Positions 28,865-37,580 of a DNA stretch of 64,000 nt are shown one piece after another. The position numbers and the translations under genes are program-made. A model generated the notes under the pieces. The model made no database searches. It was not told the DNA's origin and saw nothing but the letters and a program-made list of their open reading frames with translations. The stretch spans positions 558,001 through 622,000 of the forward strand of contig NZ_JACHWR010000001.1 in the NCBI RefSeq assembly GCF_014191495.1. The letters run 5' to 3'. Origin of the DNA: Nocardioides soli. GTDB taxonomy: Bacteria > Actinomycetota > Actinomycetes > Propionibacteriales > Nocardioidaceae. How positions within the stretch are numbered: position 1 is the first letter of the stretch; each line of letters begins with the position of its first letter.

Positions 28865-30340
28865 CTAGTCGAGAGGCACGTCGAGCGCCGCCCGGGTACC
28901 GGTCCCGCCGGGGCCCGGCCCCAGCTCGAGCTGGCCGCCGAGCTCCGACTCCACCAGCGTCCGGACGATCGACAGCCCGAGGCTTCCCTGGCCCTCGAGG
29001 TCGAAGTCCTCGGGAAGGCCCCGGCCGTCGTCGTCCACGCTGACGTGCAGCCGGCCGACCAGCCGCTGCGCGGACAGCACGATCTCGCCCGTGAGGTCGG
29101 CGTCGGCCGGGTCGTAGCCGTGTTCGACGGCGTTCTGGAGCAGCTCGGTGATCACCATCGCGAGCGCGGTGGCGGCCTCCGACGGCAGCTCGCCGAACGA
29201 CCCGGACCGGCGCACCCGCACCCGGCTGCCGACCGCGCTCACCTCGGTCACCATCCGCCCGAGCGGGTCCACGATCTCGTCGAAGTCGACCCGCTCCTCG
29301 ACCGCCTGGCTGAGGATCTCGTGGACGATCGCGATCGACCCGACGCGGCGTACCGCCTCCTCCAGCGCCAGCCGCGCCGACTCGTTGTCGATCCGCCGCG
29401 CCTGGAGCCGCAGCAGCGCGGCCACGGTCTGCAGGTTGTTCTTCACCCGGTGGTGGATCTCGCGGATCGTCGCGTCCTTGGTGACCAGCTCGCGGTCCCG
29501 GCGGCGCAGGTCGGTGACGTCGCGCACCAGCACCACGGCGCCGATGTGCTCGCCGGCGGGCCGTAGCGGGATCGTCCGCACGATCAGCGCGACGCCCTCG
29601 GTCCCGATCTCGGTGTCCCGCTGCGCCCGGCCGCCGAGGACCGCGCTGAGCGTCTCCTCGTCGGGCCGGCGCCGGGGCGGCACCAGCGAGCGCGTGGTCT
29701 CGGCCAGGGACAGCCCGGTCAGGTCGCCGGACAGGCCGAGCCGGCGGAAGACCGACTGGGCGTTCGGGCTCGCGTACACGACCCGCCCGGCGGCGTCGAT
29801 GCGCAGGAAGCCGTCGCCGACCCGGGGGGTGTCCGCGTGGTCGCTGCGCTCCCCCGCCGCCGGGAAGTGGCCGTTGGCGATCATCTGGGTCAGGTCGGAG
29901 GCGGTCTGGAGGTAGGACAGCTCGAGCCGGCTCGGGGTGCGCACGCCGAGCAGGTTCGTGTTGCGGGCGACCACCGCGATCACCCGCCCGGCGCGGCGCA
30001 CCGGGATCGACTCGATCCGCACCGGCACGTCGTCGCGCCACTCCGGGTCGCCCTCGCGGATCAGCCGTCCCTGGGTGTACGCCGCGTCGATCAGTGGTCG
30101 GCGACCGACCGGCACGAACGTGCCGATCACGTCGTCGACGTACGCCGTGGGACCGGTCGTGGGCCGCATCTGGCCGGCCGCCCAGAAGCCCTTGCCCTCC
30201 CGGTCCGGCAGCCAGAGCACGAGGTCGGCGAAGGAGAGGTCGGCGATGATCTGCCAGTCGGCCTGGAGCAGCTGGAGCCACGCGACGTCGTCGGCGTCGA
30301 GGTCGGTGTGGCTGCGCACGAGGTCGCTGAGGGACGGCAC
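28865..30340 (-). CDS. pdtaS: PdtaS-type sensor histidine kinase
   Basis: A soluble kinase of the HisKA_2/HWE group. The GTG at 30340 gives 491 residues and the normal N-terminus (VPSLSDLVRSHTDL). Order: GAF domain (about 1-150), PAS domain (about 170-275), then the dimerisation/phospho-acceptor helix with His296-His297 in TIREIHHRVKNN and the HATPase domain (VITELLQNAVEHGY; DDGRGLPEDF; GLSIVRTLVESELGG). In mycobacteria PdtaS signals to PdtaR, an RNA-binding antiterminator; PdtaR is not in this window. It is convergent to whiB1. Confidence 0.94.
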   Translation of the reverse strand: MPSLSDLVRSHTDLDADDVAWLQLLQADWQIIADLSFADLVLWLPDREGKGFWAAGQMRPTTGPTAYVDDVIGTFVPVGRRPLIDAAYTQGRLIREGDPEWRDDVPVRIESIPVRRAGRVIAVVARNTNLLGVRTPSRLELSYLQTASDLTQMIANGHFPAAGERSDHADTPRVGDGFLRIDAAGRVVYASPNAQSVFRRLGLSGDLTGLSLAETTRSLVPPRRRPDEETLSAVLGGRAQRDTEIGTEGVALIVRTIPLRPAGEHIGAVVLVRDVTDLRRRDRELVTKDATIREIHHRVKNNLQTVAALLRLQARRIDNESARLALEEAVRRVGSIAIVHEILSQAVEERVDFDEIVDPLGRMVTEVSAVGSRVRVRRSGSFGELPSEAATALAMVITELLQNAVEHGYDPADADLTGEIVLSAQRLVGRLHVSVDDDGRGLPEDFDLEGQGSLGLSIVRTLVESELGGQLELGPGPGGTGTRAALDVPLD

Positions 30341-30420
30341 GCTGGCAAGCGTAGGACTTCCGCCGACACCCGCCCGGACCGCCACTGGACGTTTCGGACG
30401 ACTTTCGTAGGATCGCCCCT

Positions 30421-31272
30421 ATGTCCGGGTCATACTGGCGGAACGTGCACGCAGCAGGGCTGGCGGTCCCGTCGGATCGCCCCCTCGACGAGCTCACCGC
30501 CGAGCTGACCCGGATGCTGGGCGACCCCGACCCGGCCCTGCGCGACGGCACGGCGTACCCCGCCCTGACCACCTGGATCGAGCGCGGCGTCTACGACGAC
30601 CTGCTCCCGGGGCTCGGCGACGGCATGGCGATGGGGCTGCTGGCCGGTCTCGGCGAGTGCGACACCGACACGGTCTTCCGGCGCAGCTTCTCGGCCCTCG
30701 TGCTCGGCGAGTGCATCGCCCGCGACAACGCCCGGCCGCTGCTACCCGGCGGCAAGATCCTCGAGTGGGGCGACCGGCTCACGACCTGGCTGCTGCGCGA
30801 GCACGACCTGCGGGGCTTCGTCCCCGGCAAGGGCTGGGCCCACGCGGTCGCCCACGGCGCCGACGCCCTCGCGATCCTGGCGCGGTCGCCGCACCTGTCC
30901 ACCCCCGAGCTGACCGTGGTGCTCGACGTCGTGGCCGACCGGCTGCTGCTCCCGGTCGACCGGCTGTTCAGCAGCGGCGAGCCCGACCGGCTCGCGTTCG
31001 CGACCATGGCGGTGCTGCGCCGCAACGTCGTGCCGCTGCGGGTGCTCGAGCCGTGGATCGCCCGGATCGCGGGCGCGGCCGGCACCCGCTCGGCGCACGA
31101 CGACGGAGATCCCTACCTCGCCGGCGGCAACGCCGAGGCGTTCCTGCGGGCGCTCTACCTGCAGCTCTCACTGGGCACCCGGCCGCCTCAGGTGCGCTCC
31201 GACCTGCTGCTGGTCGTGGTGGACGCGCTGAAGTCGACCAACCGCGGCTATCTCGTCACGACTGGTGAGTAA
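30421..31272 (+). CDS. DUF2785-family protein
   Basis: A 283-residue, all-helical protein with HEAT-like repeats. The family motif is GFVPGKGWAHAVAHGADAL, and the last part contains GGNAEAFLRALYLQL. No catalytic role is established for DUF2785. It has no signal sequence. It is divergent from pdtaS (80 bp) and is followed 9 bp later by the ThDP enzyme gene, so it opens a four-gene plus-strand operon (DUF2785, ThDP enzyme, GNAT, thioesterase). Confidence 0.85.
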   Translation: MSGSYWRNVHAAGLAVPSDRPLDELTAELTRMLGDPDPALRDGTAYPALTTWIERGVYDDLLPGLGDGMAMGLLAGLGECDTDTVFRRSFSALVLGECIARDNARPLLPGGKILEWGDRLTTWLLREHDLRGFVPGKGWAHAVAHGADALAILARSPHLSTPELTVVLDVVADRLLLPVDRLFSSGEPDRLAFATMAVLRRNVVPLRVLEPWIARIAGAAGTRSAHDDGDPYLAGGNAEAFLRALYLQLSLGTRPPQVRSDLLLVVVDALKSTNRGYLVTTGE

Positions 31273-31281
31273 CCTGCGGGC

Positions 31282-32958
31282 ATGCCCGACGAGAACCGGC
31301 CCGACGACACCGACCTGACCGGCCACGCCGGCGAGCTGGCGATCGCGGTCGCTCGCGCACACGGCGTCGAGACGATGTTCACCCTGTCGGGCGCGCACGT
31401 GTTCCCGATGTACGACGGCGCGGTCAAGGCCGAGCCGCCGATGCGGCTGCTCGACGTACGCCACGAGCAGACGGCGGCGTTCGCCGCCGAGGCCACCGGC
31501 AAGCTGACCCGGGTGCCGGGGCTGGCCGTGCTGACCGCCGGGCCGGGCGTGACCAACGGGCTGAGCGCCGTCGCACAGGCCCAGTTCGCGGGCTCGCCGA
31601 TGGTGGTGGTCGGTGGGCGGGCGCCGCAGAGCCGGTGGGGCACCGGCGCGCTCCAGGAGCTCGACCAACCGCCGATCTTCGCGCCGGTCTCGAAGAAGGC
31701 GCACACGATCGCCACGGCCGACGCGGTGCTCGACGGGATCCACGACGCGTTCGTGACGGCCGGCTCGCCGCACCGCGGGCCGGTCTTCGTCGACGTGCCG
31801 ATGGACGAGCTGTTCAACAGCGCCGGCGGCCCGCTGCCGGCGCCGATCATGCCGCGCGGCGCCGCGCCCGACCCGGACGCCCTCACCGAGATCGCCGAGC
31901 TGCTCGCCGCCGCCAGCCGACCGGTGCTGATCCTCGGCACCGACGTGTGGGCCGATCGCGCCGAGGAGGCGGCACTACGCTTCGTCGAGGCCACCGGCGT
32001 CCCGACCATCACCAACGGCATGGGCCGCGGGATCGTGCCCGGCGGCCACCCGCTGCTGGTCACCAAGGCGCGCGGCGCCGCCCTCGGCGGGGCCGACCTC
32101 GTCGTCGTGGTCGGCACCCCGCTGGACTTCCGGCTCGGGTACGGCGTGTTCGGGGGCCGCGACGGCGCACCGCCCGCCCAGGTCGTGCACGTCGCGGACT
32201 CCCCCGCCCAGCTCTCCGGCCACGCCGACCTCGCCGCGTCGGTGGCCGGCGACCTCACCTCGGTCCTCGACGGGCTGCTCACCGAGCTCGAGCAGGTCGT
32301 ACGCCGGCCCGACTGGTCCGCCTGGCTCGGCGACCTCCAGGGCGCCGTGTCGGCCTCCGCCGCGCGCGACGCCGAACTGCTCGGCGCCACCGCCGACCCG
32401 ATCCACCCGGCCCGCATCTACGGCGAGCTGCTCCCCCGCCTCGCCGACGACGCGGTGGTGATCGGCGACGGCGGGGACTTCGTCAGCTTCGCCGGCAAGT
32501 ACGTCGAGCCGCGCCGCCCCGGCGGCTGGCTCGACCCCGGCCCGTACGGCTGCCTCGGCGCCGGCCTCGGCGCCGCCATCGCGGCCCGGCTGGCCCGCCC
32601 GTCGGCACAGGTCGTGCTGCTGCTCGGGGACGGCGCGGCCGGCTTCTCGTTGATGGACGTCGACACGCTGGTGCGCCACGACCTGCCGGTCGTCATGGTG
32701 ATGGGCAACAACTCCGCGTGGGGCCTGGAGAAGGGCCCGATGCAGATGCTCTACGGCTACGACGTGATCGCCGACCTGGCGCCCCGCACGGCGTACGACG
32801 AGGTCGTGCGCGCGCTCGGCGGGGCCGGCGAGACCGTGACCGACCCGCGCCAGATCGGCCCCGCGCTCGACCGGGCGTTCGCCGCCGGCGTGCCGTACCT
32901 GCTCAACGTGATCACCGACGTCGCGGCGGTCTATCCCCGGACCAGCTTCGGTGTCTGA
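31282..32958 (+). CDS. Acetolactate synthase-like ThDP enzyme
   Basis: The 558-residue enzyme has the three-domain ThDP layout. The N-terminal Pyr domain carries the catalytic Glu in DVRHEQTAAFAAEATGK. A central domain follows, then the C-terminal PP domain with the ThDP motif LLGDGAAGFSLMDVDTLVRHDLPVVMVMGNN. It resembles IlvG-type acetolactate synthases of mycobacteria that lack a regulatory subunit, but oxalyl-CoA decarboxylase or other relatives cannot be excluded. No ilvN or ilvC is adjacent, so a role in branched-chain synthesis is uncertain. Its end overlaps the GNAT gene by 8 bp. Confidence 0.82.
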   Translation: MPDENRPDDTDLTGHAGELAIAVARAHGVETMFTLSGAHVFPMYDGAVKAEPPMRLLDVRHEQTAAFAAEATGKLTRVPGLAVLTAGPGVTNGLSAVAQAQFAGSPMVVVGGRAPQSRWGTGALQELDQPPIFAPVSKKAHTIATADAVLDGIHDAFVTAGSPHRGPVFVDVPMDELFNSAGGPLPAPIMPRGAAPDPDALTEIAELLAAASRPVLILGTDVWADRAEEAALRFVEATGVPTITNGMGRGIVPGGHPLLVTKARGAALGGADLVVVVGTPLDFRLGYGVFGGRDGAPPAQVVHVADSPAQLSGHADLAASVAGDLTSVLDGLLTELEQVVRRPDWSAWLGDLQGAVSASAARDAELLGATADPIHPARIYGELLPRLADDAVVIGDGGDFVSFAGKYVEPRRPGGWLDPGPYGCLGAGLGAAIAARLARPSAQVVLLLGDGAAGFSLMDVDTLVRHDLPVVMVMGNNSAWGLEKGPMQMLYGYDVIADLAPRTAYDEVVRALGGAGETVTDPRQIGPALDRAFAAGVPYLLNVITDVAAVYPRTSFGV

Positions 32959-33442
32959 GGGGGTACTGGTCCGGCGCGCCGGCCCCGGCGACCTCGCGGC
33001 CGCGGGCGAGGTGACGGTCGCGGCGTACTCGGAGTTCACCCTCGGCCCGTCCGACCCCTACGTCGAGCGGCTGCGCGACGCGGCCGCCCGCCATCGCGAG
33101 GCCGAGCTGTGGGTCGCCGAGCTCGACGGCGAGGTCGTCGGCACGGTCACGATCGCGCTCGTCGGGTCGCCGTGGCGCGAGATCGGCACGGCCGACGAGG
33201 GCGAGTTCCGGATGCTGGCCGTCGCGCCCGCCGCCCGCGGTCGCGGCGTCGGCGCGGCGCTGCTGACCTGTGTGGTGGACCGCTTCCGCGGGCTCGGTGC
33301 GCGCGGCATCGTGCTCTCCAGCCTGGCCGAGATGACCGCAGCGCACCGGGCCTATGCTCGGCTCGGCTTCGAGCGGGTGCCCGGCCGGGACTGGTCGCCG
33401 GTGCCCGGGATCGACCTGATCGCCTTCCGCAAGGAGCTCTGA
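32951..33442 (+). CDS. GNAT-family N-acetyltransferase
   Basis: A 163-residue acetyl-CoA-dependent acyltransferase. The pantetheine loop motif A is seen as MLAVAPAARGRGVGAALL, and the C-terminal ARLGF strand-helix is typical. Substrate is unknown. GTG overlaps the end of the ThDP enzyme gene by 8 bp, and its TGA overlaps the next ATG (TGATG), so it is translationally coupled on both sides. Confidence 0.88.
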   Translation: MSEGVLVRRAGPGDLAAAGEVTVAAYSEFTLGPSDPYVERLRDAAARHREAELWVAELDGEVVGTVTIALVGSPWREIGTADEGEFRMLAVAPAARGRGVGAALLTCVVDRFRGLGARGIVLSSLAEMTAAHRAYARLGFERVPGRDWSPVPGIDLIAFRKEL

Positions 33443-33816
33443 TGGACGCGACCCTGACCTTCACGGTGACCGACGACGACACGGCGGCCGCCGTCGGCTC
33501 CGGCACCCTGCCGGTGCTCGGCACCCCCCGGCTGCTCGCCTGGTGCGAGGCCGCCACGTGCGCGGCGCTCGAGCCGGGCCTGCCCGAGGGGTCCACGAGC
33601 GTCGGCACCCGCGTCGAGCTCGAGCACCTCGCCGCGAGCGCGGTCGGCCAGCGGGTCGAGGTGACCGCGTCCTCGACGTACGCCGACGGACGACTGCACC
33701 GGTTCACGGTCGCCGTCCGCAACCTCGGCGCCGACGGCGGACCGGGGAAGGTGGTCGGCACCGGCCAGGTCACCCGGGTCGTGGTCGATGCCGAGCGGTT
33801 CCTGTCGCGGCTGTGA
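33442..33816 (+). CDS. Hotdog-fold thioesterase-like protein
   Basis: A 124-residue single hotdog domain similar to the FlK (fluoroacetyl-CoA thioesterase-like) group. It shows LPVLGTPRLLAWCEAATCAAL, GTRVELEHLAASAVGQRVEV and a C-terminal VGTGQVTRVVVD strand. It probably hydrolyses an acyl-CoA; the partner substrate may be linked to the ThDP enzyme upstream. It is coupled to the GNAT gene by TGATG and is the last gene of the operon. A hairpin repeat starts 4 bp after its stop. Confidence 0.8.
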   Translation: MDATLTFTVTDDDTAAAVGSGTLPVLGTPRLLAWCEAATCAALEPGLPEGSTSVGTRVELEHLAASAVGQRVEVTASSTYADGRLHRFTVAVRNLGADGGPGKVVGTGQVTRVVVDAERFLSRL

Positions 33817-34135
33817 CGTCTGCCGGGATACCCGGTGCCGTACCCGGTGCACCGGAGGTCCCGGCCCGCCCGCGGGTGGTTCGGAGGTCGCCCGGCGCGG
33901 ATCGATCGAGGGCCGACCGGGAGTGCCACCCACGGATAGTCCGTCACGTTCTGGTTGCCCTACCGGCCGACTTGCGGCTGGATCGTGACGGACTATCCCG
34001 AATCGCCACCCACCAAGCAGCCGAGAGCCGTCACCGCCCACGACCCGCGTGCGCCCGATTTCACGCAGCGCCGCGGGGTTTGAGAGGATGGTCGACGGCC
34101 TACGGGCCATCGACGTCCCGATCAGGAGGAAGACC
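33817..34135. other. Intergenic region with two palindromes ahead of bL37
   Basis: This 319-bp gap contains a hairpin with TGCCGGGATACCCGGTG (33821-33837) and CCGGTGCACCGG nearby, then a second palindrome at 33934-33998. The last 80 bp ahead of the bL37 gene should hold its promoter. No other gene is apparent on either strand. Confidence 0.6.
33934..33998. repeat. 15-bp inverted repeat flanked by an 8-bp direct repeat
   Basis: GGATAGTCCGTCACG and CGTGACGGACTATCC are perfect complements around a 35-nt loop. The 8-mer GCCACCCA occurs on both sides (33925-33932 and 34005-34012). Confidence 0.85.
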
Positions 34136-34210
34136 ATGGGCAAGACCGGCCGCAAGCGCCGCGCTCGCAAGAAGAAGGGCGCGAACCACGGCAAGCGCCC
34201 CAACGCCTGA
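34136..34210 (+). CDS. Ribosomal protein bL37-type small basic protein
   Basis: A 24-residue, highly basic peptide, MGKTGRKRRARKKKGANHGK then RPNA. The ATG is preceded by AGGAGGA at ideal distance, and a perfect terminator follows 17 bp after the stop. It matches the very small actinobacterial 50S protein bL37 (ending ANHGKRPN-), found in mycobacterial ribosomes. It stands alone with its own transcription signals. Its size means it is easily missed by gene finders. Confidence 0.88.
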   Translation: MGKTGRKRRARKKKGANHGKRPNA

Positions 34211-34226
34211 GCGCACCGGAACCACA

Positions 34227-34256
34227 GAACCCCCGAACCTTGCGGTTCGGGGGTTC
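34227..34256 (+). terminator. Rho-independent terminator after bL37
   Basis: A perfect 13-bp stem, GAACCCCCGAACC / GGTTCGGGGGTTC, with a TTGC loop is followed by TTGCTT. Confidence 0.9.
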
Positions 34257-34306
34257 TTGCTTGCCGGTGGCCCACGACGGGCGCGGGCAGCGCGGTGGTG
34301 GAGCGG

Positions 34307-34591
34307 TCAGCCCTCGCGGAGCTGGACCTGGACCTCGCGGATCTTCAGCAGCACTCGCTGGCGCAGCTGGTCAGGGGCGATCTCGGTGCACGAGCGCGCC
34401 ACCACGGTCTTGACCGTGCGCTGCAGGTCGTACTTCTCCAGGCAGGGGTTGCAGCTGTCGAGGTGCAGCCGCACCTCCGAGCAGTCGGCCTCATCGAGCT
34501 CGTTGTCGATGAAGTAGACGATCCGCTCGAGGAAGTCGGCACAGTCCCCCGCGCTCGGCTCGCCGGGCAGGGAGGGGTGGTCGTGGCTCAT
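34307..34591 (-). CDS. rsrA: Mycothiol-system anti-sigma factor RsrA
   Basis: A 94-residue zinc-binding anti-sigma protein that holds SigR inactive until thiol oxidation releases zinc. The ZAS ligands are Cys17, His43, Cys47 and Cys50 (HLDSCNPC), matching the C-x25-H-x3-C-x2-C pattern of S. coelicolor RsrA; extra Cys37 and Cys68 are present. ATG overlaps the sigR stop codon by 4 nt, which keeps the two proteins in balance. Confidence 0.95.
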   Translation of the reverse strand: MSHDHPSLPGEPSAGDCADFLERIVYFIDNELDEADCSEVRLHLDSCNPCLEKYDLQRTVKTVVARSCTEIAPDQLRQRVLLKIREVQVQLREG

Positions 34592-35232
34592 GACTTGCCC
34601 CTATCGCGGCCGACGCTCAGCAGGTCGTTGTCGCGGACATAGTCCGAGAGCAGGTCACGCAGCTGGCGCCGTCCCCGGTGCAGCCGCGACATCACGGTGC
34701 CGATCGGGGTCTCCATGATCTCGGCGATCTCCTTGTAGGCGAAGCCCTCGACGTCGGCGAGGTAGACCGCCAGCCGGAACTCCTCGGGAAGCCGCTGGAG
34801 GGCCTCCTTGACCTCGGAGTCGGGCAGGTGCTCGAGGGCCTCGGTCTCGGCGGAGCGCAGCCCGGTCGAGGAGTGCGACTCGGCGCGGTGCAGCTGCCAG
34901 TCCTCCACGTCCTCCGACATCGACTGCTGCGGCTGGCGCTGCTTCTTGCGGTAGTTGTTGATGAACGTGTTGGTCAGGATGCGGTACAGCCAGGCCTTGA
35001 GGTTGGTGCCGGGCCGGAACTGGTGGAAGGACGAGTAGGCCTTCGCGTACGTCTCCTGCACCAGGTCCTCGGCGTCGGCCGGGTTGCGGGTCATCCGCAT
35101 CGCGGCCGAGTAGAGCTGGTCGAGGAAGGGCAGGGCGTCCCGCTCGAAGCGGGCGGAGCGCTCCGCGTCGGTCTCGGTGGCGAGGTCCACGACGGGGTCG
35201 ACCTCGGGGGTCGGGTCAGCAGGGTCGGTCAT
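34588..35232 (-). CDS. sigR: Thiol-oxidative-stress ECF sigma factor SigR
   Basis: A 214-residue ECF sigma factor. Region 2 is [34 protein letters not shown]; region 4 is [44 protein letters not shown]. The ATG at 35232 has GGGGAG ahead and fits the family length. Its own promoter, GGGAAT-N18-GTT, sits 54 bp upstream, so transcription is autoregulated. RsrA is coupled downstream. It controls thiol-disulfide homeostasis genes in actinobacteria. Confidence 0.96.
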   Translation of the reverse strand: MTDPADPTPEVDPVVDLATETDAERSARFERDALPFLDQLYSAAMRMTRNPADAEDLVQETYAKAYSSFHQFRPGTNLKAWLYRILTNTFINNYRKKQRQPQQSMSEDVEDWQLHRAESHSSTGLRSAETEALEHLPDSEVKEALQRLPEEFRLAVYLADVEGFAYKEIAEIMETPIGTVMSRLHRGRRQLRDLLSDYVRDNDLLSVGRDRGKS

Positions 35233-35286
35233 CACTCCCCAGCCTAGCCCGGTCGGGCGTTCGAGCACTGCCTGCATGGTGGTTGG

Positions 35287-35313
35287 AACGCCGACACCCC
35301 GTCGGTCATTCCC
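35287..35313 (-). promoter_or_regulatory. SigR-dependent promoter of sigR-rsrA
   Basis: Reading on the minus strand, GGGAAT (35308-35313), an exact 18-nt spacer and GTT (35287-35289) give a full match to the SigR/SigH consensus. It is 54 bp upstream of the sigR start codon. Confidence 0.8.
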
Positions 35314-35323
35314 GGGCCCACGC

Positions 35324-35974
35324 TCAGGGGCGGGCGCTCGCGCCGGCGATCTCGCGCACGATCCACTCGAGGGTCGACTCCACGATGATGCCCATCGCCT
35401 CGGACTCGGTGAGCTCGCCGCGGGCCGGCACCTTGAAGCCGTGATCGGCACCGGGCACGACGGCCAGGTCGGTGTCGGCGGGGAACTCCTCCGGCCGGCC
35501 GAAGGTGTCGCGCTCGCCCTGGATCACCAGCGTCGGCACCCGCGAACCGCGCAGCTCGTCGAGTCGCGACGACTCCGGCTTGCCGGGCGGGTGCAGGGGG
35601 AAGGCGAGCGCCAGGCAGCCCGACGCCGCCAGTCGCTTCGCGCAGCGAGCGGCCGACCGGGCGCCGGCGGAGCGGCCGCCCACCACGAGCGGGGTGCGGG
35701 TGCGCAGCCGGTTGGCGGCGGCGATCAGCCCGGCGTCGAGCGTCGGCGGCGCGGTCGCCACCTTGCGTCCGGCCACCTTCCAGGGCTGCTCGAGACGCAC
35801 GACCGTGACGCCGTTGCGCGGCAGCTGCTCGGCGAGCGCGGTCAGGTCACGGGTGTCGATGCCGTTGCCGGCGCCGTGGCTGAGCAGCAGGGTGGCGATC
35901 GGACTGCGGGCCTGGTCGACCACCAGGCGTGCCTCGCCGTGCGGCGTGTCGAGGCGGCGCTCCTGCCGGGTCAC
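35324..35974 (-). CDS. Alpha/beta-hydrolase, dienelactone-hydrolase-like
   Basis: A 216-residue alpha/beta-hydrolase of the KANL3/Tex30-like type. It shows [14 protein letters not shown] (oxyanion region), the nucleophile elbow [12 protein letters not shown] (Ser), an Asp in [10 protein letters not shown] and a catalytic His in [10 protein letters not shown]. Substrate is unknown. The GTG at 35974 overlaps the SRAP stop codon by 4 nt (GTGA), so the two are expressed together. It lies just upstream of the sigR promoter on the same strand. Confidence 0.85.
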   Translation of the reverse strand: MTRQERRLDTPHGEARLVVDQARSPIATLLLSHGAGNGIDTRDLTALAEQLPRNGVTVVRLEQPWKVAGRKVATAPPTLDAGLIAAANRLRTRTPLVVGGRSAGARSAARCAKRLAASGCLALAFPLHPPGKPESSRLDELRGSRVPTLVIQGERDTFGRPEEFPADTDLAVVPGADHGFKVPARGELTESEAMGIIVESTLEWIVREIAGASARP

Positions 35975-36735
35975 GACGAGGTCTCCTCGGGTCCGTGCTC
36001 CAGCGGCAGCGGCTCGAGCAGCTCGGGGCCGTTGTTGCGCACGTTGCTCACCAGCGCCGACACCGGATAGGCCTCGAGCCGGCCGGGGGCGGCCGGCTCG
36101 AGCAGGTCGAGCAGCTCCGCTCCCTGGGCGCGGGGGTCGAGCCAGGCGCCCCAGCGCTCCCGATCGACCATCAGCGGCATCCGCTCGTGGATGTCGCCGA
36201 GCGCGTCCTCGGCGTCGGTGGTGATCACCGTGCAGGACCACCGGAACCGGTCGGGCGCGTCGTCGGCCTTCGCGGGGTCGCGCCAGATCTCGTAGAGGCC
36301 GGCCATCGCGAGGATCCCGTGGTCACGCGGCCGGACGAAGAACGGCTGCTTGCGGGGCTTGCCGGCCTTGGTCGTCTCCCGGGTCGGGTACCACTCGAAG
36401 TAGCCGTCCGCCGGCAGCAGGCAGCGACGGGTCGCGAAGGCCCGCTTGTACGCCGGCTTCTCCGCGACGGTCTCCATCCGCGCGTTGATCAGCCGGTTGC
36501 CGATCGAGGCGTCCTTCGCCCACGACGGCACCAGGCCCCAGGTGAGCACCCGCAGCTGGCGCTGCGGCGGCTCGTCGCTCTCCTTGGACGGCGGCCGCTC
36601 GACGACGGCGTACACCTCCTTGGTGGGCGCGACGTTGTAGTCGGCCTCGAGGGCGTCCGGGATGCGACTCTCGACGATGTCGAACTCCTCGACGAGATCC
36701 TCCGGGCGTCTGCTCGACGCGTAGCGGCCGCACAT
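35971..36735 (-). CDS. SOS-response-associated (SRAP/YedK/HMCES) peptidase-like protein
   Basis: A 254-residue SRAP protein that shields abasic sites in single-stranded DNA by a covalent thiazolidine link. All key residues are present: Cys2 (after Met1 removal), Asn34 in YNVAPTK, Glu114 in GYFEWYP and His183 in HERMP. The conserved DALGDIHERMPLM segment is intact. It is coupled to the alpha/beta-hydrolase gene. SRAP genes lie near aroA and sigH in mycobacteria as well. Confidence 0.94.
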   Translation of the reverse strand: MCGRYASSRRPEDLVEEFDIVESRIPDALEADYNVAPTKEVYAVVERPPSKESDEPPQRQLRVLTWGLVPSWAKDASIGNRLINARMETVAEKPAYKRAFATRRCLLPADGYFEWYPTRETTKAGKPRKQPFFVRPRDHGILAMAGLYEIWRDPAKADDAPDRFRWSCTVITTDAEDALGDIHERMPLMVDRERWGAWLDPRAQGAELLDLLEPAAPGRLEAYPVSALVSNVRNNGPELLEPLPLEHGPEETSS

Positions 36736-36790
36736 GCGGCAACTCTAGAGGGGACGGCCGACGGCGGCCGGGCCCAGCAGCGGCTCAGGG

Positions 36791-36848
36791 TGCGTCTCCT
36801 GATCCGGCGCCGTCGCGCAGCAGGCGCTTCCGGATCAGGAGCCGTGCA
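36791..36848. repeat. Palindrome with conserved loop, abutting a stop codon
   Basis: TGCGTCTCCTGATCCGG and CCGGATCAGGAGCCGTGCA enclose CGCCGTCGCGCAGCAGGCG. The right end meets the TAG stop (36849-36851) of the GGDEF-like gene. The loop matches the palindrome at 11933-11991, and the arms match that at 22512-22559. Confidence 0.85.
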
Positions 36849-37580
36849 CTAAACCCGGGCCAGCTCGTCGAGCAGGGCGGCCACGGCCTCGTCGTCCGCC
36901 GGCAGGCCCTCGATCCAGGCGCGGGGCCGGGGAGGGTCGCCGGCGTCGATCATCCGCAGCAGCAGGTCGAAGCGGCGCAGCAGCAACTCGTCGCGCAAGG
37001 CCAGCACCACCAGGCGGCCGGGGGCGATGTGCCCGATCGTCTCGCTGCCCGGGAACACCCCGCGCACCGTGGCCCCCAGCTGCGCGTCGGCCATCGCGCG
37101 GGCCAGCGGCTCGCCGAGCCGCGCCGAGTCGGGCCCCGCGCCGGTCGCGACGACGACCAGCGCGTGGGTCTGGTGCGCGGGGCCGCCCCGGCGCAGGTCG
37201 GTGACGACGGTGCGCAGGTGGGCCAGGCTCGCGAGGCCCGTGAGCGGGTCCTCGCAGGACACGGCGTGCAGGTAGCCGAGCGTGGCCTCGCCCCAGGCCG
37301 CGGCGAGGGCCCGCGCAGCGGCGTACGCCGGAGCCTCGCCGCGCACCAGCTCCCAGGTGCGGGCGAGGCCGTCCAGCGCCTCCGGCAGCGAGACTCCGTC
37401 GCGTGCGAGGGTGCCCCCCAGCACCTCGCACGCGACGACCGAGCCCGATCCCGAAGCCAGGGCCTCCCCCACTGCCTCGAAGCGGGGTGGCAGCGCCACC
37501 CTCAGCTCGTCGGTCAGCTCCCGCCCCGGTCCGGGATCGGCCGTGGTCGAGCTCCGCCTGCGCGTCGCCATCCCATCCAC
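36849..37580 (-). CDS. Degenerate GGDEF-like protein
   Basis: A 243-residue soluble protein. The N-terminal half is helical (about 25-105). The following SCEDPLTGLASLAHLRTVVTDLR has the DxLTGLxN-like opening of GGDEF domains, but the GG(D/E)EF signature itself is absent; the matching segment reads GVFPGSETIGHIAPGRLVVL. Diguanylate cyclase activity is therefore unlikely; a ligand-binding or scaffold role is possible. GGGGGAG precedes the ATG at 37580. It is divergent from the ECF sigma factor gene (163 bp), which suggests shared regulation. Confidence 0.7.
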   Translation of the reverse strand: MDGMATRRRSSTTADPGPGRELTDELRVALPPRFEAVGEALASGSGSVVACEVLGGTLARDGVSLPEALDGLARTWELVRGEAPAYAAARALAAAWGEATLGYLHAVSCEDPLTGLASLAHLRTVVTDLRRGGPAHQTHALVVVATGAGPDSARLGEPLARAMADAQLGATVRGVFPGSETIGHIAPGRLVVLALRDELLLRRFDLLLRMIDAGDPPRPRAWIEGLPADDEAVAALLDELARV

